DNA of 64,000 nt from an uncultured Ruminococcus sp. (GCA_937910385.1 CALEPT010000236.1:10867-74866), one strand, 5' to 3'. Shown: positions 44,500-54,268, counted from the first letter of the stretch. Translations and numbers: made by a program. Notes: generated by a model not told the origin, from the letters alone.

Positions 44500-44535
44500 G
44501 GGGTTGACGTAAATGCTGTGTCAGCCCCAATTTTT
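44500..44535 (+). terminator. Terminator after the MMPL operon
   Basis: Stem GGGGTTGAC / GTCAGCCCC (one G-U pair) and AATTTTT. Confidence 0.75.
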
Positions 44536-44621
44536 CGCACATTTTTCGCGGCAAAAAAAGCCTTAATTCCGACTTTTTATATAAAATTCCGCAAAATAAC
44601 AAACAAAATAAAAATTTCCGC

Positions 44622-44650
44622 TTTATTTTTTACGAATAATATTGTATAAT
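44622..44650 (+). promoter_or_regulatory. Possible promoter for the activase gene
   Basis: TTTATT, 17-bp spacer ending TG, TATAAT. The -35 is weak; the -10 is consensus. Confidence 0.45.
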
Positions 44651-44701
44651 ATTATGTGTGAATACTCGTTTATCATTACTTGATCAGCTATGAGGTGCAT
44701 T

Positions 44702-47644
44702 ATGTCAAATAAATATTCTCTTGGTATAGATGTCGGTTCTACGACTGTCAAGACTGTTATTACTGATAGCAGCAACAATATAATATACTCTAAGTATCAG
44801 AGGCATCTTTCCAAGGTAAAAGAGACCGTTAAAGATCAGCTGAAAATAATTCAGGCGGACTACCCCGATGAGGAGTTCACCGTCTGTATAACCGGCTCGG
44901 CAGGTCTCGGACTTGCCAATTCCGCGCAGATACCCTTCGTTCAGGAAGTACACGCGGCATTTCTCGCCGTTAAGCAGAAGCAGCCGGATGCGGATGCTGT
45001 GATCGAGCTCGGCGGTGAGGACGCGAAGATAATCTTCCTCACGGGAGGAGTCGAGCAGCGTATGAACGGCACTTGCGCGGGCGGTACCGGCGCATTCATC
45101 GACCAGATGGCGACGCTCCTCGGCATTACAGCCGACCAGCTTGACGAGCTTTCGCTGCACGCACAGAAGGTCTACCCGATAGCCTCGCGCTGCGGAGTTT
45201 TTGCCAAGTCCGATATTCAGCCGCTGCTGAATCAGGGTGCGCGACGCGAGGACATCGCAGCAAGTATCTTTCAGGCGGTCGTCGATCAGACAGTTTCGGG
45301 ACTTGCACAGGGCAGAAATATCGAGGGCAAGGTGCTTTTCCTTGGCGGACCGCTGTTCTTTCTCGAGGGTCTGAAAAGGGCATTTGTAAAGACTCTCGGG
45401 CTTGACGGGGAGCACGCCGTGTTCCCGCAGGAGGCTCCTGTTTTCGTGGCTTATGGCTGCGCGCTCTATGCGGCTACTGCGGAGGACTCTTTTAAAATAG
45501 AGGACATAATCGAAAAAATCGAGACCGCAAAGGCTTCGGACAATATCGTCACGGGAGAACCGCTTTTCCGCTCGCAGGCGGAGTATGACGAGTTCATCGA
45601 CCGTCACAAGAAGTTCGATCTCGGCTATGCGGATATACATACTTACAAGGGCGACGCATACCTCGGTATCGACGCAGGATCTACTACCACAAAGCTTGTG
45701 CTGATAACAGATGATGGGCGTATCCTTTACCAGCATTATTCCTCGAATCAGGGTCAGCCGCTCGACAAGATAGCCGATCAATTAAGGCGCATTTACTCCG
45801 AAATGAATCCCGATATCACGATAAAGGGCTCTGCGGTCACGGGCTACGGTGAGGATCTGATAAAGGCAGGTCTTTCGATAGATTCGGGAATCGTCGAGAC
45901 TGTTGCACATTTCAAGGCAGCGGCGTATTTCTGCCCAGACGTTGACTTTATCATCGACATCGGCGGACAGGACATCAAGTGCTTCAAGATAAAGAACCAG
46001 AGCATTGACAGCATTATGCTCAACGAGGCGTGCTCATCTGGCTGCGGTTCGTTCATACAGACCTTTGCAATGGCACTCGGATACGATATTGCGGAGTTCT
46101 CGCAGCTCGGACTCTTTGCAGAGCACCCCGTTGACCTCGGCTCGCGCTGCACGGTATTCATGAACAGTTCCGTAAAGCAGGCGCAGAAGGACGGCGCTAC
46201 CGTTGAGGATATTTCTGCGGGACTTTCGTCATCTATCATCAAAAATGCTATTTACAAGGTAATACGCGCAAATTCTCCGGACGAGCTTGGAAAGAATATC
46301 GTAGTTCAGGGAGGCACCTTCCTGAATGACGCTGTGCTGCGTTCGTTTGAAAAGGAGCTCGGCAGGAACGTTATCCGCCCCGCTATTTCGGGGCTTATGG
46401 GAGCATTTGGCTGCGCCCTTTACGCTAAGGAGCACGCGGGCGAGGAAGCTTCGTCAATTATTTCCGCGCAGGAGCTCGAGAACTTCACCTACACCTCGAA
46501 GAATGCGCAGTGCGGCGGCTGTACGGCGCATTGTCAGCTTAACATCATAAGCTTCGGCAAGGGCAGGCGCTTTATTTCGGGTAACCGCTGCGAAAAAGGC
46601 GGCGGAGCTGCCAACAGAAACACAGTTCCCAACCTCTACGAGTACAAATACGACAGTATTCTCAATACCGCCAAGGAACACCAGCCCAAGAAATACCGCG
46701 CAAAAGTTGGACTTCCCCTCGCGCTCGGCTTCTATGAGCAGCTTCCGTTCTGGCACACTTTCTTCACCTCGCTTGGCTTCCGAACGATCATTTCCGATGA
46801 AAGCTCACGCGATATGTACTATCTGGGTCAGCACACTATCCCGTCTGATACGGTCTGCTATCCCGCAAAGCTCGCTCACGGACACATTGAAAATCTGCTC
46901 GACAAGGGCGTTGACTTCATTTTCTATCCCTGCATGAGCTACAATATCGACGAAGGCAGCAGCGATAACCACTTCAACTGTCCCGTGGTCGCATATTATC
47001 CTGAGCTTCTGCTTGCCAACAATCAGCGGCTCAATGGCGAAAACTTCTTTCATCCGTATCTTGACCTCAATATCAGGAAAAATGTGATAAAGGTCATGAC
47101 GAGGACGCTCGCACAGTACAACGTCAAGGGCAGGATACCCGAGGCGGTGGATAAGGCATATGAGGCACTGGAACGCTATCACAGCGATATCGCAGCAAAA
47201 GCGAGGGAGATAATAGCTCAGGCTCGCCGAGAGAACCGCAAGATAATCGTTATCGCGGGTCGTCCGTATCACATCGACAAGGAGATAAACCACGGCATTC
47301 ACAAGCTCGTATCGAGTCTCGGAATGGCGGTCATCACAGAGGACAGCGTGGCGCAGCTCGCAAAGACTCCGAAGCTCGGTGTGCTCAACCAGTGGACATA
47401 TCACTCGCGCCTTTACCGAGCGGCGCAGTATGTCACGACCCAGCCCGATATGCAGCTGATACAGCTCGTTTCGTTCGGCTGCGGCATAGACGCTGTAACG
47501 GGCGACGAGGTGCGCGCTATCCTCGAAGGCAAGGGAAAGCTCTACACTCAGCTCAAGATCGACGAGATAAACAACCTCGGCGCGGCGAAGATACGCCTGC
47601 GAAGCCTTGTTGCCGCAATGGAGCAAGGAACTCCACGCCGCTGA
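44702..47644 (+). CDS. Acyl-CoA dehydratase activase, two BadF/HgdC domains plus DUF2229
   Basis: 980 residues. Two ASKHA ATPase domains in tandem, beginning LGIDVGSTTVK and LGIDAGSTTTK, each with the Cys pair that binds the bridging 4Fe-4S cluster (GTCAGGTGAF and SRCGVFAKSD; EACSSGCGSF and SRCTVFMNSS). A Cys-rich segment follows (CGGCTAHC and NRCEKGG) and then a DUF2229-like C-terminal part. By homology it uses ATP to inject an electron into a 2-hydroxyacyl-CoA dehydratase-like partner; the true substrate in Firmicutes without amino-acid fermentation genes is unknown. ATG 44702 is chosen with GAGGTG. Confidence 0.88.
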   Translation: MSNKYSLGIDVGSTTVKTVITDSSNNIIYSKYQRHLSKVKETVKDQLKIIQADYPDEEFTVCITGSAGLGLANSAQIPFVQEVHAAFLAVKQKQPDADAVIELGGEDAKIIFLTGGVEQRMNGTCAGGTGAFIDQMATLLGITADQLDELSLHAQKVYPIASRCGVFAKSDIQPLLNQGARREDIAASIFQAVVDQTVSGLAQGRNIEGKVLFLGGPLFFLEGLKRAFVKTLGLDGEHAVFPQEAPVFVAYGCALYAATAEDSFKIEDIIEKIETAKASDNIVTGEPLFRSQAEYDEFIDRHKKFDLGYADIHTYKGDAYLGIDAGSTTTKLVLITDDGRILYQHYSSNQGQPLDKIADQLRRIYSEMNPDITIKGSAVTGYGEDLIKAGLSIDSGIVETVAHFKAAAYFCPDVDFIIDIGGQDIKCFKIKNQSIDSIMLNEACSSGCGSFIQTFAMALGYDIAEFSQLGLFAEHPVDLGSRCTVFMNSSVKQAQKDGATVEDISAGLSSSIIKNAIYKVIRANSPDELGKNIVVQGGTFLNDAVLRSFEKELGRNVIRPAISGLMGAFGCALYAKEHAGEEASSIISAQELENFTYTSKNAQCGGCTAHCQLNIISFGKGRRFISGNRCEKGGGAANRNTVPNLYEYKYDSILNTAKEHQPKKYRAKVGLPLALGFYEQLPFWHTFFTSLGFRTIISDESSRDMYYLGQHTIPSDTVCYPAKLAHGHIENLLDKGVDFIFYPCMSYNIDEGSSDNHFNCPVVAYYPELLLANNQRLNGENFFHPYLDLNIRKNVIKVMTRTLAQYNVKGRIPEAVDKAYEALERYHSDIAAKAREIIAQARRENRKIIVIAGRPYHIDKEINHGIHKLVSSLGMAVITEDSVAQLAKTPKLGVLNQWTYHSRLYRAAQYVTTQPDMQLIQLVSFGCGIDAVTGDEVRAILEGKGKLYTQLKIDEINNLGAAKIRLRSLVAAMEQGTPRR

Positions 47645-47731
47645 CCATAATGATTACAGGCGGAGTTCGGTATCCGCACATTATAATATCCCAATATTTA
47701 AGAATAATGAACCGTATACAGGAGGTGCTGT

Positions 47732-48961
47732 ATGCCCGAATATGCTAAGTTTACAGAGGACATGATAAAAACTCATACGATCCTCATTCCCGATATGCTG
47801 CCCGTTCACTTCAAGCTTTTGATCTCGATATTTGAGGCAGAGGGCTATCACATGGAGCTTTTGCAGAACGACAGCCGAGCGGTCGTTGACGAGGGACTGA
47901 AAAATGTCCACAACGACGCCTGTTATCCCGCTTTGCTCGTCATAGGACAGTTCATGGACGCGCTCAAAAGCGGAAAATACGACGTTGACAAGACGGCTCT
48001 GCTCATAACTCAGACGGGCGGAGGCTGCCGAGCCTCAAATTATATCCATCTGCTGAGAAAGGCGGTCAACAAGAACTACCCGCAAGTGCCGGTCGTTTCA
48101 CTCAATTTCAGCGGACTTGAAAAAGACAGCGCATTCAGGATAACCGCGCCGATGTTCCTTAAACTGCTGTATGCCGTGCTTTACGGCGATCTGCTTATGA
48201 GCTGCTACAACAAGTGCAGAGCATATGAAGTCAACAAGGGCGAATCGAAGCAGGTGCTCGATAAATGGCAGCGCAGACTCAGAAATATCTTCCGCAAAAA
48301 GAGCAAGATGTACCTTAAAACTAAAAAGGTCTACACCGATATCCTAAACGATTTTGCCGCAATTGAGCTCAGCAATGAGAAAAAGATACGTGTCGGCATA
48401 GTCGGCGAGATATATGTAAAATATTCTCCTCTTGCCAACAATCATCTTGAGGACTTCCTCATCTCAGAGGGCTGCGAGCCTGTTGTTCCGTCGCTTTTAG
48501 AGTTTGTGATGTACTGCGCGGCAGGAAGCTTTAATGACGCTAAGCTCTACGACCATGTCACCAAGAATTCCATATTCAATAAGATCGGCTATGAGCTGAT
48601 ATATTCCAAGCAGAAGGAGCTCATCAAGGTCATGAAGGAGCAGGGCAGCTTCGAGCCGTTCCACGATTTTGAGTATATCCGCAGTCTTGCGGACAAGTAC
48701 ATCAATCAGGGCGTGGTCATGGGCGAGGGATGGCTGATCCCCGCGGAAATGGCGGCTCTTGCAAAGTCAGGCGTCGAGAATATCATCTGCACCCAGCCGT
48801 TTGGCTGCCTGCCAAATCATATTGTCGCAAAAGGAATGTCGCGTGCTATCAAGCAGGATAATCCTAATGCAAATATAGTTGCTATCGATTACGACCCCGG
48901 CGCTACCCGCGTAAATCAGGAAAACCGTATCAAGCTTATGCTTGCCAATGCACGCCTTTGA
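47732..48961 (+). CDS. 2-hydroxyacyl-CoA dehydratase-like protein
   Basis: 409 residues of the HgdB-like/2-hydroxyacyl-CoA dehydratase family: NDACYPALLVIGQF, TQTGGGCRASNYIHLLRKA, GCEPVVPS and TQPFGCLPNHIVAKGM place several conserved Cys that could bind a 4Fe-4S cluster. Its own AGGAGG precedes the ATG, 87 bases after the activase stop. In many Clostridia these parts form one protein of about 1400 residues; 980 plus 409 here matches that sum. Confidence 0.85.
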   Translation: MPEYAKFTEDMIKTHTILIPDMLPVHFKLLISIFEAEGYHMELLQNDSRAVVDEGLKNVHNDACYPALLVIGQFMDALKSGKYDVDKTALLITQTGGGCRASNYIHLLRKAVNKNYPQVPVVSLNFSGLEKDSAFRITAPMFLKLLYAVLYGDLLMSCYNKCRAYEVNKGESKQVLDKWQRRLRNIFRKKSKMYLKTKKVYTDILNDFAAIELSNEKKIRVGIVGEIYVKYSPLANNHLEDFLISEGCEPVVPSLLEFVMYCAAGSFNDAKLYDHVTKNSIFNKIGYELIYSKQKELIKVMKEQGSFEPFHDFEYIRSLADKYINQGVVMGEGWLIPAEMAALAKSGVENIICTQPFGCLPNHIVAKGMSRAIKQDNPNANIVAIDYDPGATRVNQENRIKLMLANARL

Positions 48962-48992
48962 GCCTGCGTTGGTGCATATGCAGTCTACCGGG

Positions 48993-49245
48993 GAAAACCT
49001 TTCTGAGGAAAGGTTTTCTCCTAATCGGAGCCAATCCCCTCTGTCTCACTTCGTTCGACATCTCCCCACCCCGTGGGGAGTCACCCAGACCCTTTTCCAA
49101 AGACTTTTAGCTGATTTTTCTCCTTACAGGGCGCACCATTCCCCAAAAACCTTGTAGTTGTGAGGAGTGCGCCCTATAAGGGGAAAAATAAAACAGAAAG
49201 TTTTAGGTGGGGAGTTTTATGGGAGCTCCTTTTTCAAAAAGGTCC
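48993..49245. repeat. Composite of palindromic repeats
   Basis: The spacer 48962-49293 has no gene but four stem-loops: GAAAACCTTTC / GAAAGGTTTTC (48993-49018), CTCCCCAC / GTGGGGAG (49062-49080), a long pair with 15-nt arms and one mismatch (49122-49136 and 49167-49181, core AGGGCGCAC), and CCTTTTT / AAAAAGG (about 49231-49245). The first may end the dehydratase transcript. The rest resembles dispersed palindromic repeats of gut Firmicutes. Confidence 0.55.
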
Positions 49246-49293
49246 TACTCAATAAGCTATATACACTAACACAGGATAAAAGAGGTGAAGCGG

Positions 49294-50157
49294 ATGATAA
49301 AGACTCGAAGCGGTGAGGTCGTTATTACGAACGAGAAACAGAACAGGCTGCTAAAAGCGCTATATGGGACGGTCGGCGGGCGTATTCTGCTGAAAGCACT
49401 GACAGCGCCGCTGCTCTCGCGTGCGGCGGGGATTTTCATGGATTCTCCTCTGTCAATACCGCTGATAAAGCCGTTTATAAAGCGCAGCGGCATAGATACG
49501 TCGCAGTATATGATGAAGGACTTTCGTTCTTATAACGAGTTTTTCACGAGGCGGATAAAGCCACAGAAGAGACCTGTTGATCGTACGCCGTTGCATCTGA
49601 TAAGTCCGTGCGACTCGAAGCTGACGGCATACAGGATAGGTAAAAACAGCATTTTCCGCATTAAGGGATCGCGCTACAGAGTCAGCGATTTGCTGCAAAA
49701 CGAGTTTCTTGCGAGGAGGTATGAGGGAGGACTGTGTCTTATTTTCCGTCTCGAGGTGGACGATTATCACCGCTATTGCTACATCGACAACGGAACAAAG
49801 ACCGAAAATGTGTTCATAGACGGCGAGCTTCATACCGTGAATCCCATAGCGCTGGAGAGGTATAATATTTACAAGCGCAACAGCCGCGAGTACACCGTGC
49901 TTCATACGGATAATTTCGGCGATATCGTGCAGGTCGAAGTCGGAGCGATGATGGTCGGGAGGATAGTCAATCATCACGGTGCGGGAGAGTTCATGCGCGG
50001 TGGGGAGAAGGGTATGTTCGAGTTTGGCGGCTCGACGATAGTGCTGCTTATGCAAAGAGACAGAGCACACATAGACGACGATATATTGCGAAATTCCGCC
50101 AACGGCTATGAGACCGTTGTGAAGTACGGTGAAAAGATAGGCGAATCATATTATTAA
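49294..50157 (+). CDS. psd: Phosphatidylserine decarboxylase
   Basis: Converts phosphatidylserine to phosphatidylethanolamine. 287 residues with the conserved SPCDSKLTAY, DYHRYCYID, and the self-cleavage site FEFGGSTIVLL, where the Ser of GGST becomes the pyruvoyl group. ATG 49294 has AGAGGTG 7 bases upstream; GTG 49285 overlaps that site. No phosphatidylserine synthase (pssA) adjoins. Confidence 0.93.
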   Translation: MIKTRSGEVVITNEKQNRLLKALYGTVGGRILLKALTAPLLSRAAGIFMDSPLSIPLIKPFIKRSGIDTSQYMMKDFRSYNEFFTRRIKPQKRPVDRTPLHLISPCDSKLTAYRIGKNSIFRIKGSRYRVSDLLQNEFLARRYEGGLCLIFRLEVDDYHRYCYIDNGTKTENVFIDGELHTVNPIALERYNIYKRNSREYTVLHTDNFGDIVQVEVGAMMVGRIVNHHGAGEFMRGGEKGMFEFGGSTIVLLMQRDRAHIDDDILRNSANGYETVVKYGEKIGESYY

Positions 50158-50161
50158 TAAA

Positions 50162-50193
50162 AAGGCTTCTGTACAATACAGTACAGAAGCCTT
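50162..50193. terminator. Bidirectional terminator between psd and murA
   Basis: Perfect 13-bp stem AAGGCTTCTGTAC / GTACAGAAGCCTT with a 6-nt loop, flanked by an A-run on the psd side; serves the convergent genes. Confidence 0.8.
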
Positions 50194-50203
50194 GATCTTA
50201 TAT

Positions 50204-51505
50204 TCAGCTTGCTTCCCTTTTGGTTTCTGGTTTTGCGTTTGCCTTATCGGGAACACTTATCTTTTCAATATCTGCGCCTATTGCACGGAGCTTGCCCTCC
50301 ATGCAGTCGTAGCCTCGTTCGATATGGAATATGTCTTCTATCTCGGTTATGCCGCTTGCCGCAAGACCTGCGATAATAAGCGCAGCTCCTGCGCGGAGGT
50401 CGCACGCCTTTACGGGAGCTCCCATGAGCTTACCGGTGCCCTCGATGAGAGCTACCTTGCCGTTTACGGTTATGTCCGCGCCCATTCGGCGCAGCTCGTC
50501 AACGTAGCGGAAGCGCTGCTCCCATACGCCCTCTGTGACGATGCTTGTGCCCTCTGCAAGAGTGAGGAGGGTTGCTATCTGAGGCTGCATATCGGTCGGG
50601 AAGCCGGGGTGCGGCGTGGTCTTTACATTAGCTTTTACGAGCGGACCGTCTACCCATACGCGCAGACTGTCGTCAAACTGCTCTATGTTCACGCCTATCT
50701 TTTCGAGCTTCTTTGTTATGGATTCAAGGTGCTTGGGGATAACGTTCTTGATGAGGACGTCGCCCTTTGTTGCTGCGGCAGCTATCATGAATGTGCCAGC
50801 CTCTATCTGATCGGGGATAACTGCGTAATTTGTACCGTGGAGGCGCTCAACGCCTCTTATCTTGATAACGTCAGTGCCTGCGCCCATGATATTTGCGCCC
50901 ATAGAGTTGAGGAAGTTTGCAAGATCGACGATATGAGGTTCCTTTGCGGCATTTTCTATGACCGTAAGTCCCTCAGCCTTAACGGCTGCGAGCATTGCGT
51001 TCATTGTAGCTCCCACGGTAACAACGTCAAAGAATATCTGGCTGCCTGTGAGCTTTTCCGCTTTGAGGTCTATCATGCCTTGGCTGAGAGTATATTCAGC
51101 ACCGAGAGCCGAGAAAGCCTTTAAATGCTGGTCTATAGGACGGTCTCCGAGGGGACATCCGCCGGGCATAGAGACTCTTGCCTTATTGAACTTGCCCAAC
51201 AGAGCGCCAAGGAAGTAATAAGAGGCTCTCATTTTTCTTGCTGTTTCATAGGGAACGCAGCATTTATCAATACCGGTAGGGTCGATCCTGTAAGCGTCCT
51301 TTCCTATATTTTCGACTGTTGCACCCATTTCCTTGAGGATACGAAGGCTGATGTTAACATCACTTATCGACGGAACGTTCTCAACGATACACGCTTCGTC
51401 AGAAAGGATAACTGCCGGAAGAATAGCTACAGCTGCGTTTTTTGCACCGCTTATGGTTACCTCACCCTCAAGGCGTCTTCCGCCTTTTACAACAAACTTA
51501 TCCAA
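50204..51505 (-). CDS. murA: UDP-N-acetylglucosamine 1-carboxyvinyltransferase
   Basis: First committed step of peptidoglycan synthesis: adds enolpyruvate from PEP to UDP-GlcNAc. 433 residues with SGAKNAAV (Lys22, Asn23) and catalytic Cys117 in MPGGCPLGDRP, the residue fosfomycin alkylates. The start is TTG at 51505, with AGGAGAG 8-9 bases upstream. Follows the cyclophilin lipoprotein gene on the same strand. Confidence 0.96.
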   Translation of the reverse strand: MDKFVVKGGRRLEGEVTISGAKNAAVAILPAVILSDEACIVENVPSISDVNISLRILKEMGATVENIGKDAYRIDPTGIDKCCVPYETARKMRASYYFLGALLGKFNKARVSMPGGCPLGDRPIDQHLKAFSALGAEYTLSQGMIDLKAEKLTGSQIFFDVVTVGATMNAMLAAVKAEGLTVIENAAKEPHIVDLANFLNSMGANIMGAGTDVIKIRGVERLHGTNYAVIPDQIEAGTFMIAAAATKGDVLIKNVIPKHLESITKKLEKIGVNIEQFDDSLRVWVDGPLVKANVKTTPHPGFPTDMQPQIATLLTLAEGTSIVTEGVWEQRFRYVDELRRMGADITVNGKVALIEGTGKLMGAPVKACDLRAGAALIIAGLAASGITEIEDIFHIERGYDCMEGKLRAIGADIEKISVPDKANAKPETKREAS

Positions 51506-51605
51506 ATAATTTCTCTCCTTATTTTTCAGGTTTATCTTTATCTGCCCTGAACTTCTTTCTTTTGTTCCCTATATCGGGAAATATATACAGCAAAAACGCT
51601 GTAAA

Positions 51606-53072
51606 TTACTGATAATCCGAGATATACCAGAGAACGTCCTCCCCGGCATACTGCTCTATGATGACGGATTCTATTATCACGTCATCGACCGGCTTGTCAT
51701 TGCCATCGGTATCGGCTTTCTGAATGTCAAAAATTATATCCAGACCCTCGTACACCTGACCGAAAACAGTATATGAACCATCGAGCCACGGAGTACCGCC
51801 TGCTGTAGTGTATACCTCTTTGGCTGCATCGGAGAACTGATAGCCGTAGCTTTCAAGCTCTGATATCTCATCATCTGTATATACTTCTCCGGTAACTATA
51901 TAGAACTGACTGCCGTCAGTAGCTGTAGAGCCGCTGTTTGCGTAAGCGATCGCACCTGCTGCATGGATAAGGTGGGGATCTGTGCCGCCGTCAAAGCTTC
52001 CGCCCCAGACGGATTCACCGCCCATGCCTGTTCCTTCAGGATCACCGCCCTGTATCATAAAGTCCTCTATGACACGGTGGAAGGTAAGTCCGTCATAGTA
52101 GCCTTCCTCGGCAAGACCAATGAAGTTTTCTACACCTTTATCTGCGTATTCCGGGAAAAGCTTTATCTTAATGTTGCCGTCATAGCCTTTTATTTTCATG
52201 TTTACGACGGTCTCTCCCTCTTCGGGAGCAGTAAAATTCTCAACGGGGACATTTGCTTCGGCAGGAGAAGTTGTTGTCTGTGCTGAAGAAGTCTCCTCCT
52301 GATATTCGTCATAATCGCTTATATACCAGTTTATTTCCTCGCCGTCGTATTCGCCGACCTTGACGGATTCCATAATGACGGATTCCATGGGCATATTGTT
52401 TGAAGTATCGGTAGAAACATTCTGTATTTTGAATATGATATCCAGTCCCTCGTAGACCTGACCGAAGACCGTGTAGTCTCCGTCGAGCCAAGGGGCTCCG
52501 CCGACTGTCTCGTATATTTCCTTTGCCTGATCCGAGAAGGAATAGCCATTAGCTTCGTAGTAATCCATTGTTGCCTCGTCCGAGACAGTACCTGTTACGA
52601 TGTAGAACTGGCTGCCGTCAGTAGCAGTAGAGCCGCTGTTTGCGTAGGCTACAGCTCCCGCTGCGTGGATAAGGTGGGGGTCTGTGCCACCGTCAAACTT
52701 TCCGCCCCATATGGACTCGCCGCCCGTGCCTGTGCCGAGCGGATCGCCGCCCTGTATCATGAAGTCCTTTATAACGCGGTGGAAGGTAAGCCCGTCGTAA
52801 TAGCCCGATTTTGCGAGCTCAACGAAGTTCTCGACTCCCTTGTCGGCGTATTCGGGGAAGAGCTTGATCTTTACCTCGCCGTAATCCTTTATATTCATGA
52901 TTATGACCGTCTCGCCTTTTTCGGGAGCGGTGAAGTTTGCAATATCAACGTCTGTCTGAGCTGCCGAGTCTGATGTTTCGCTTTCTTCGACCTCTATTTC
53001 CTTTCCGCAGGAGGAGAGGACTGCTGCAGATATTACTCCGCACATGAGAAATGTCAGTATTTTCCTGAACAT
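51606..53072 (-). CDS. Lipoprotein with two tandem cyclophilin domains
   Basis: 488 residues. Lipobox LSSC at about residues 19-22, then two cyclophilin-type peptidyl-prolyl isomerase domains (about 55-230 and 275-480) that are near copies: each has YYDGLTFHRVI and DFMIQGGDP, ANSGSTATDGSQFYIVTG, and YTVFGQVYEGLDIIF. Each retains the FHR and GSQFYI active-site elements. Likely folds exported proteins at the outer face of the membrane. Internal duplication is clear also in the DNA. AAGGAG lies 12 bases before the ATG. Confidence 0.92.
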   Translation of the reverse strand: MFRKILTFLMCGVISAAVLSSCGKEIEVEESETSDSAAQTDVDIANFTAPEKGETVIIMNIKDYGEVKIKLFPEYADKGVENFVELAKSGYYDGLTFHRVIKDFMIQGGDPLGTGTGGESIWGGKFDGGTDPHLIHAAGAVAYANSGSTATDGSQFYIVTGTVSDEATMDYYEANGYSFSDQAKEIYETVGGAPWLDGDYTVFGQVYEGLDIIFKIQNVSTDTSNNMPMESVIMESVKVGEYDGEEINWYISDYDEYQEETSSAQTTTSPAEANVPVENFTAPEEGETVVNMKIKGYDGNIKIKLFPEYADKGVENFIGLAEEGYYDGLTFHRVIEDFMIQGGDPEGTGMGGESVWGGSFDGGTDPHLIHAAGAIAYANSGSTATDGSQFYIVTGEVYTDDEISELESYGYQFSDAAKEVYTTAGGTPWLDGSYTVFGQVYEGLDIIFDIQKADTDGNDKPVDDVIIESVIIEQYAGEDVLWYISDYQ

Positions 53073-53378
53073 AATAAAATTTCACTCCTTAAATTCAGTA
53101 TAATATAGTGTGAAATCAAGTAAGTCCCAATCCGAGGCAATTGTTCTGAATTATATATATCTGTAATTTTTTTAGATTTATGCTAACTAATTTATTATAC
53201 ATCAAAAAATCGGGTTTGTAAATAGTTTCCGCAAATTTTGTGATAAAAGGGCAAAGGAAATATAAAAATGATCAAACATTTTCTTCATTATGCCGTAAAA
53301 ACAGGTTTATGATCTGAAAAGCCGAGCAACTGCGGCTCGCTTTAGACGGAGCGGGCGTATACAGCTCCGTAAATAGTA
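53073..53378. other. Spacer between the two cyclophilin genes
   Basis: 306 bases without a gene. It holds the promoter of the lipoprotein gene and, behind the downstream-facing gene, two minus-strand hairpins: ACGGAGC / GCTCCGT (about 53345-53370) and AGCCG / CGGCT followed by TTT (about 53320-53338), which may terminate the second cyclophilin gene. Confidence 0.5.
53194..53222 (-). promoter_or_regulatory. Promoter for the cyclophilin lipoprotein
   Basis: Minus strand: TTTACA, 17-bp spacer ending TG, TATAAT. Flanking bases resemble the promoter of the next cyclophilin gene. Confidence 0.75.
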
Positions 53379-54167
53379 TTATTCGGCGTCAGATCTATAT
53401 TCGGATATGGTTACCGAGACTATTTTGACATCTTCCTTGGGGATATTGTAAACGCCGTTGTTCTCAGAATCAAGCTCCGAAAGAGCCTCCACAACGTCAA
53501 GTCCTTCATACGTCTGACCGATTATCGTGATCTGCTGTGAGAAGTTAGGAATGCCGCCTTTTTCTATGAATGCGTCAGTAATATCCTGATATTCCGAGGA
53601 ATCGCGCATTTCCTGAATGATATCGTCAGTGAATTCGATAGTGTTGAGGAGCGCGAAGCGGCTTCCGTTAAAGTAGGTTCCGCCGCCGAAGAGCTTCTCC
53701 TTGAGGCTCTTGTCAACTGAGGTGTTGAGAGCGCAGACAGCGCCTTTGAATGGCCATAGGTTCTGGTGGAGCTCTCTTTTCACCTTTTCATTTGTGCCGC
53801 TGCCGACGCTTCCGTCGCGGTTTGGAGCTCCTGCGGAGGCATAAACTCCCTCCTCAATATTGAAAACATAGGTATCGTTATAATATCCGCTTTCGGCGAG
53901 AGTAACGAAATTTTCTACCGCATTCGGGCAGTATTGAGGATACAGCACAAAGCGGAATTCTCCGAGCGAGGTATCGACTATAGCGATAGGGTCGCCTTCT
54001 TTTGGTTCGCCGAGCTGAACGAGCTCGATAGTATCAGGGTCTATATCAATGGTCCCGCTGTTTGATGAGGCGCTGAGGTTTGCGGTAAGCATAACAACGA
54101 GAGACATCACTCCCATTATAATAGTAAATATGAGGACAGCCCTTATGGCTGGATTTTTTGTGTTCAT
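53379..54167 (-). CDS. Membrane-anchored divergent cyclophilin-like protein
   Basis: 262 residues with one N-terminal membrane anchor (about 9-31) and a cyclophilin-like domain: TSLGEFRFVLYPQYCPNAVENFVTLAESGYYNDTYVFNI aligns with the family, but the FHRV element reads YVFNIEEG and the QGGDP element reads SAGAPNRDG, so the isomerase Arg is missing. It may be a non-catalytic fold. Ends close to hairpins in the spacer. Confidence 0.8.
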   Translation of the reverse strand: MNTKNPAIRAVLIFTIIMGVMSLVVMLTANLSASSNSGTIDIDPDTIELVQLGEPKEGDPIAIVDTSLGEFRFVLYPQYCPNAVENFVTLAESGYYNDTYVFNIEEGVYASAGAPNRDGSVGSGTNEKVKRELHQNLWPFKGAVCALNTSVDKSLKEKLFGGGTYFNGSRFALLNTIEFTDDIIQEMRDSSEYQDITDAFIEKGGIPNFSQQITIIGQTYEGLDVVEALSELDSENNGVYNIPKEDVKIVSVTISEYRSDAE

Positions 54168-54239
54168 TATTTATCCTTTCCGGCTGATGATAGCTGCTTC
54201 CCCGGGATACGGAGCTGTATTAATTGTTTGCTAACTGCT

Positions 54240-54268
54240 ATTATACATAAAATCGCGGAAAATGTCAA
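54240..54268 (-). promoter_or_regulatory. Promoter for the divergent cyclophilin gene
   Basis: Minus strand: perfect TTGACA, 17-bp spacer ending TG, perfect TATAAT. The spacer 54168-54452 also holds a GCAGGCTGC / GCAGCCTGC hairpin (54337-54357). Confidence 0.85.
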
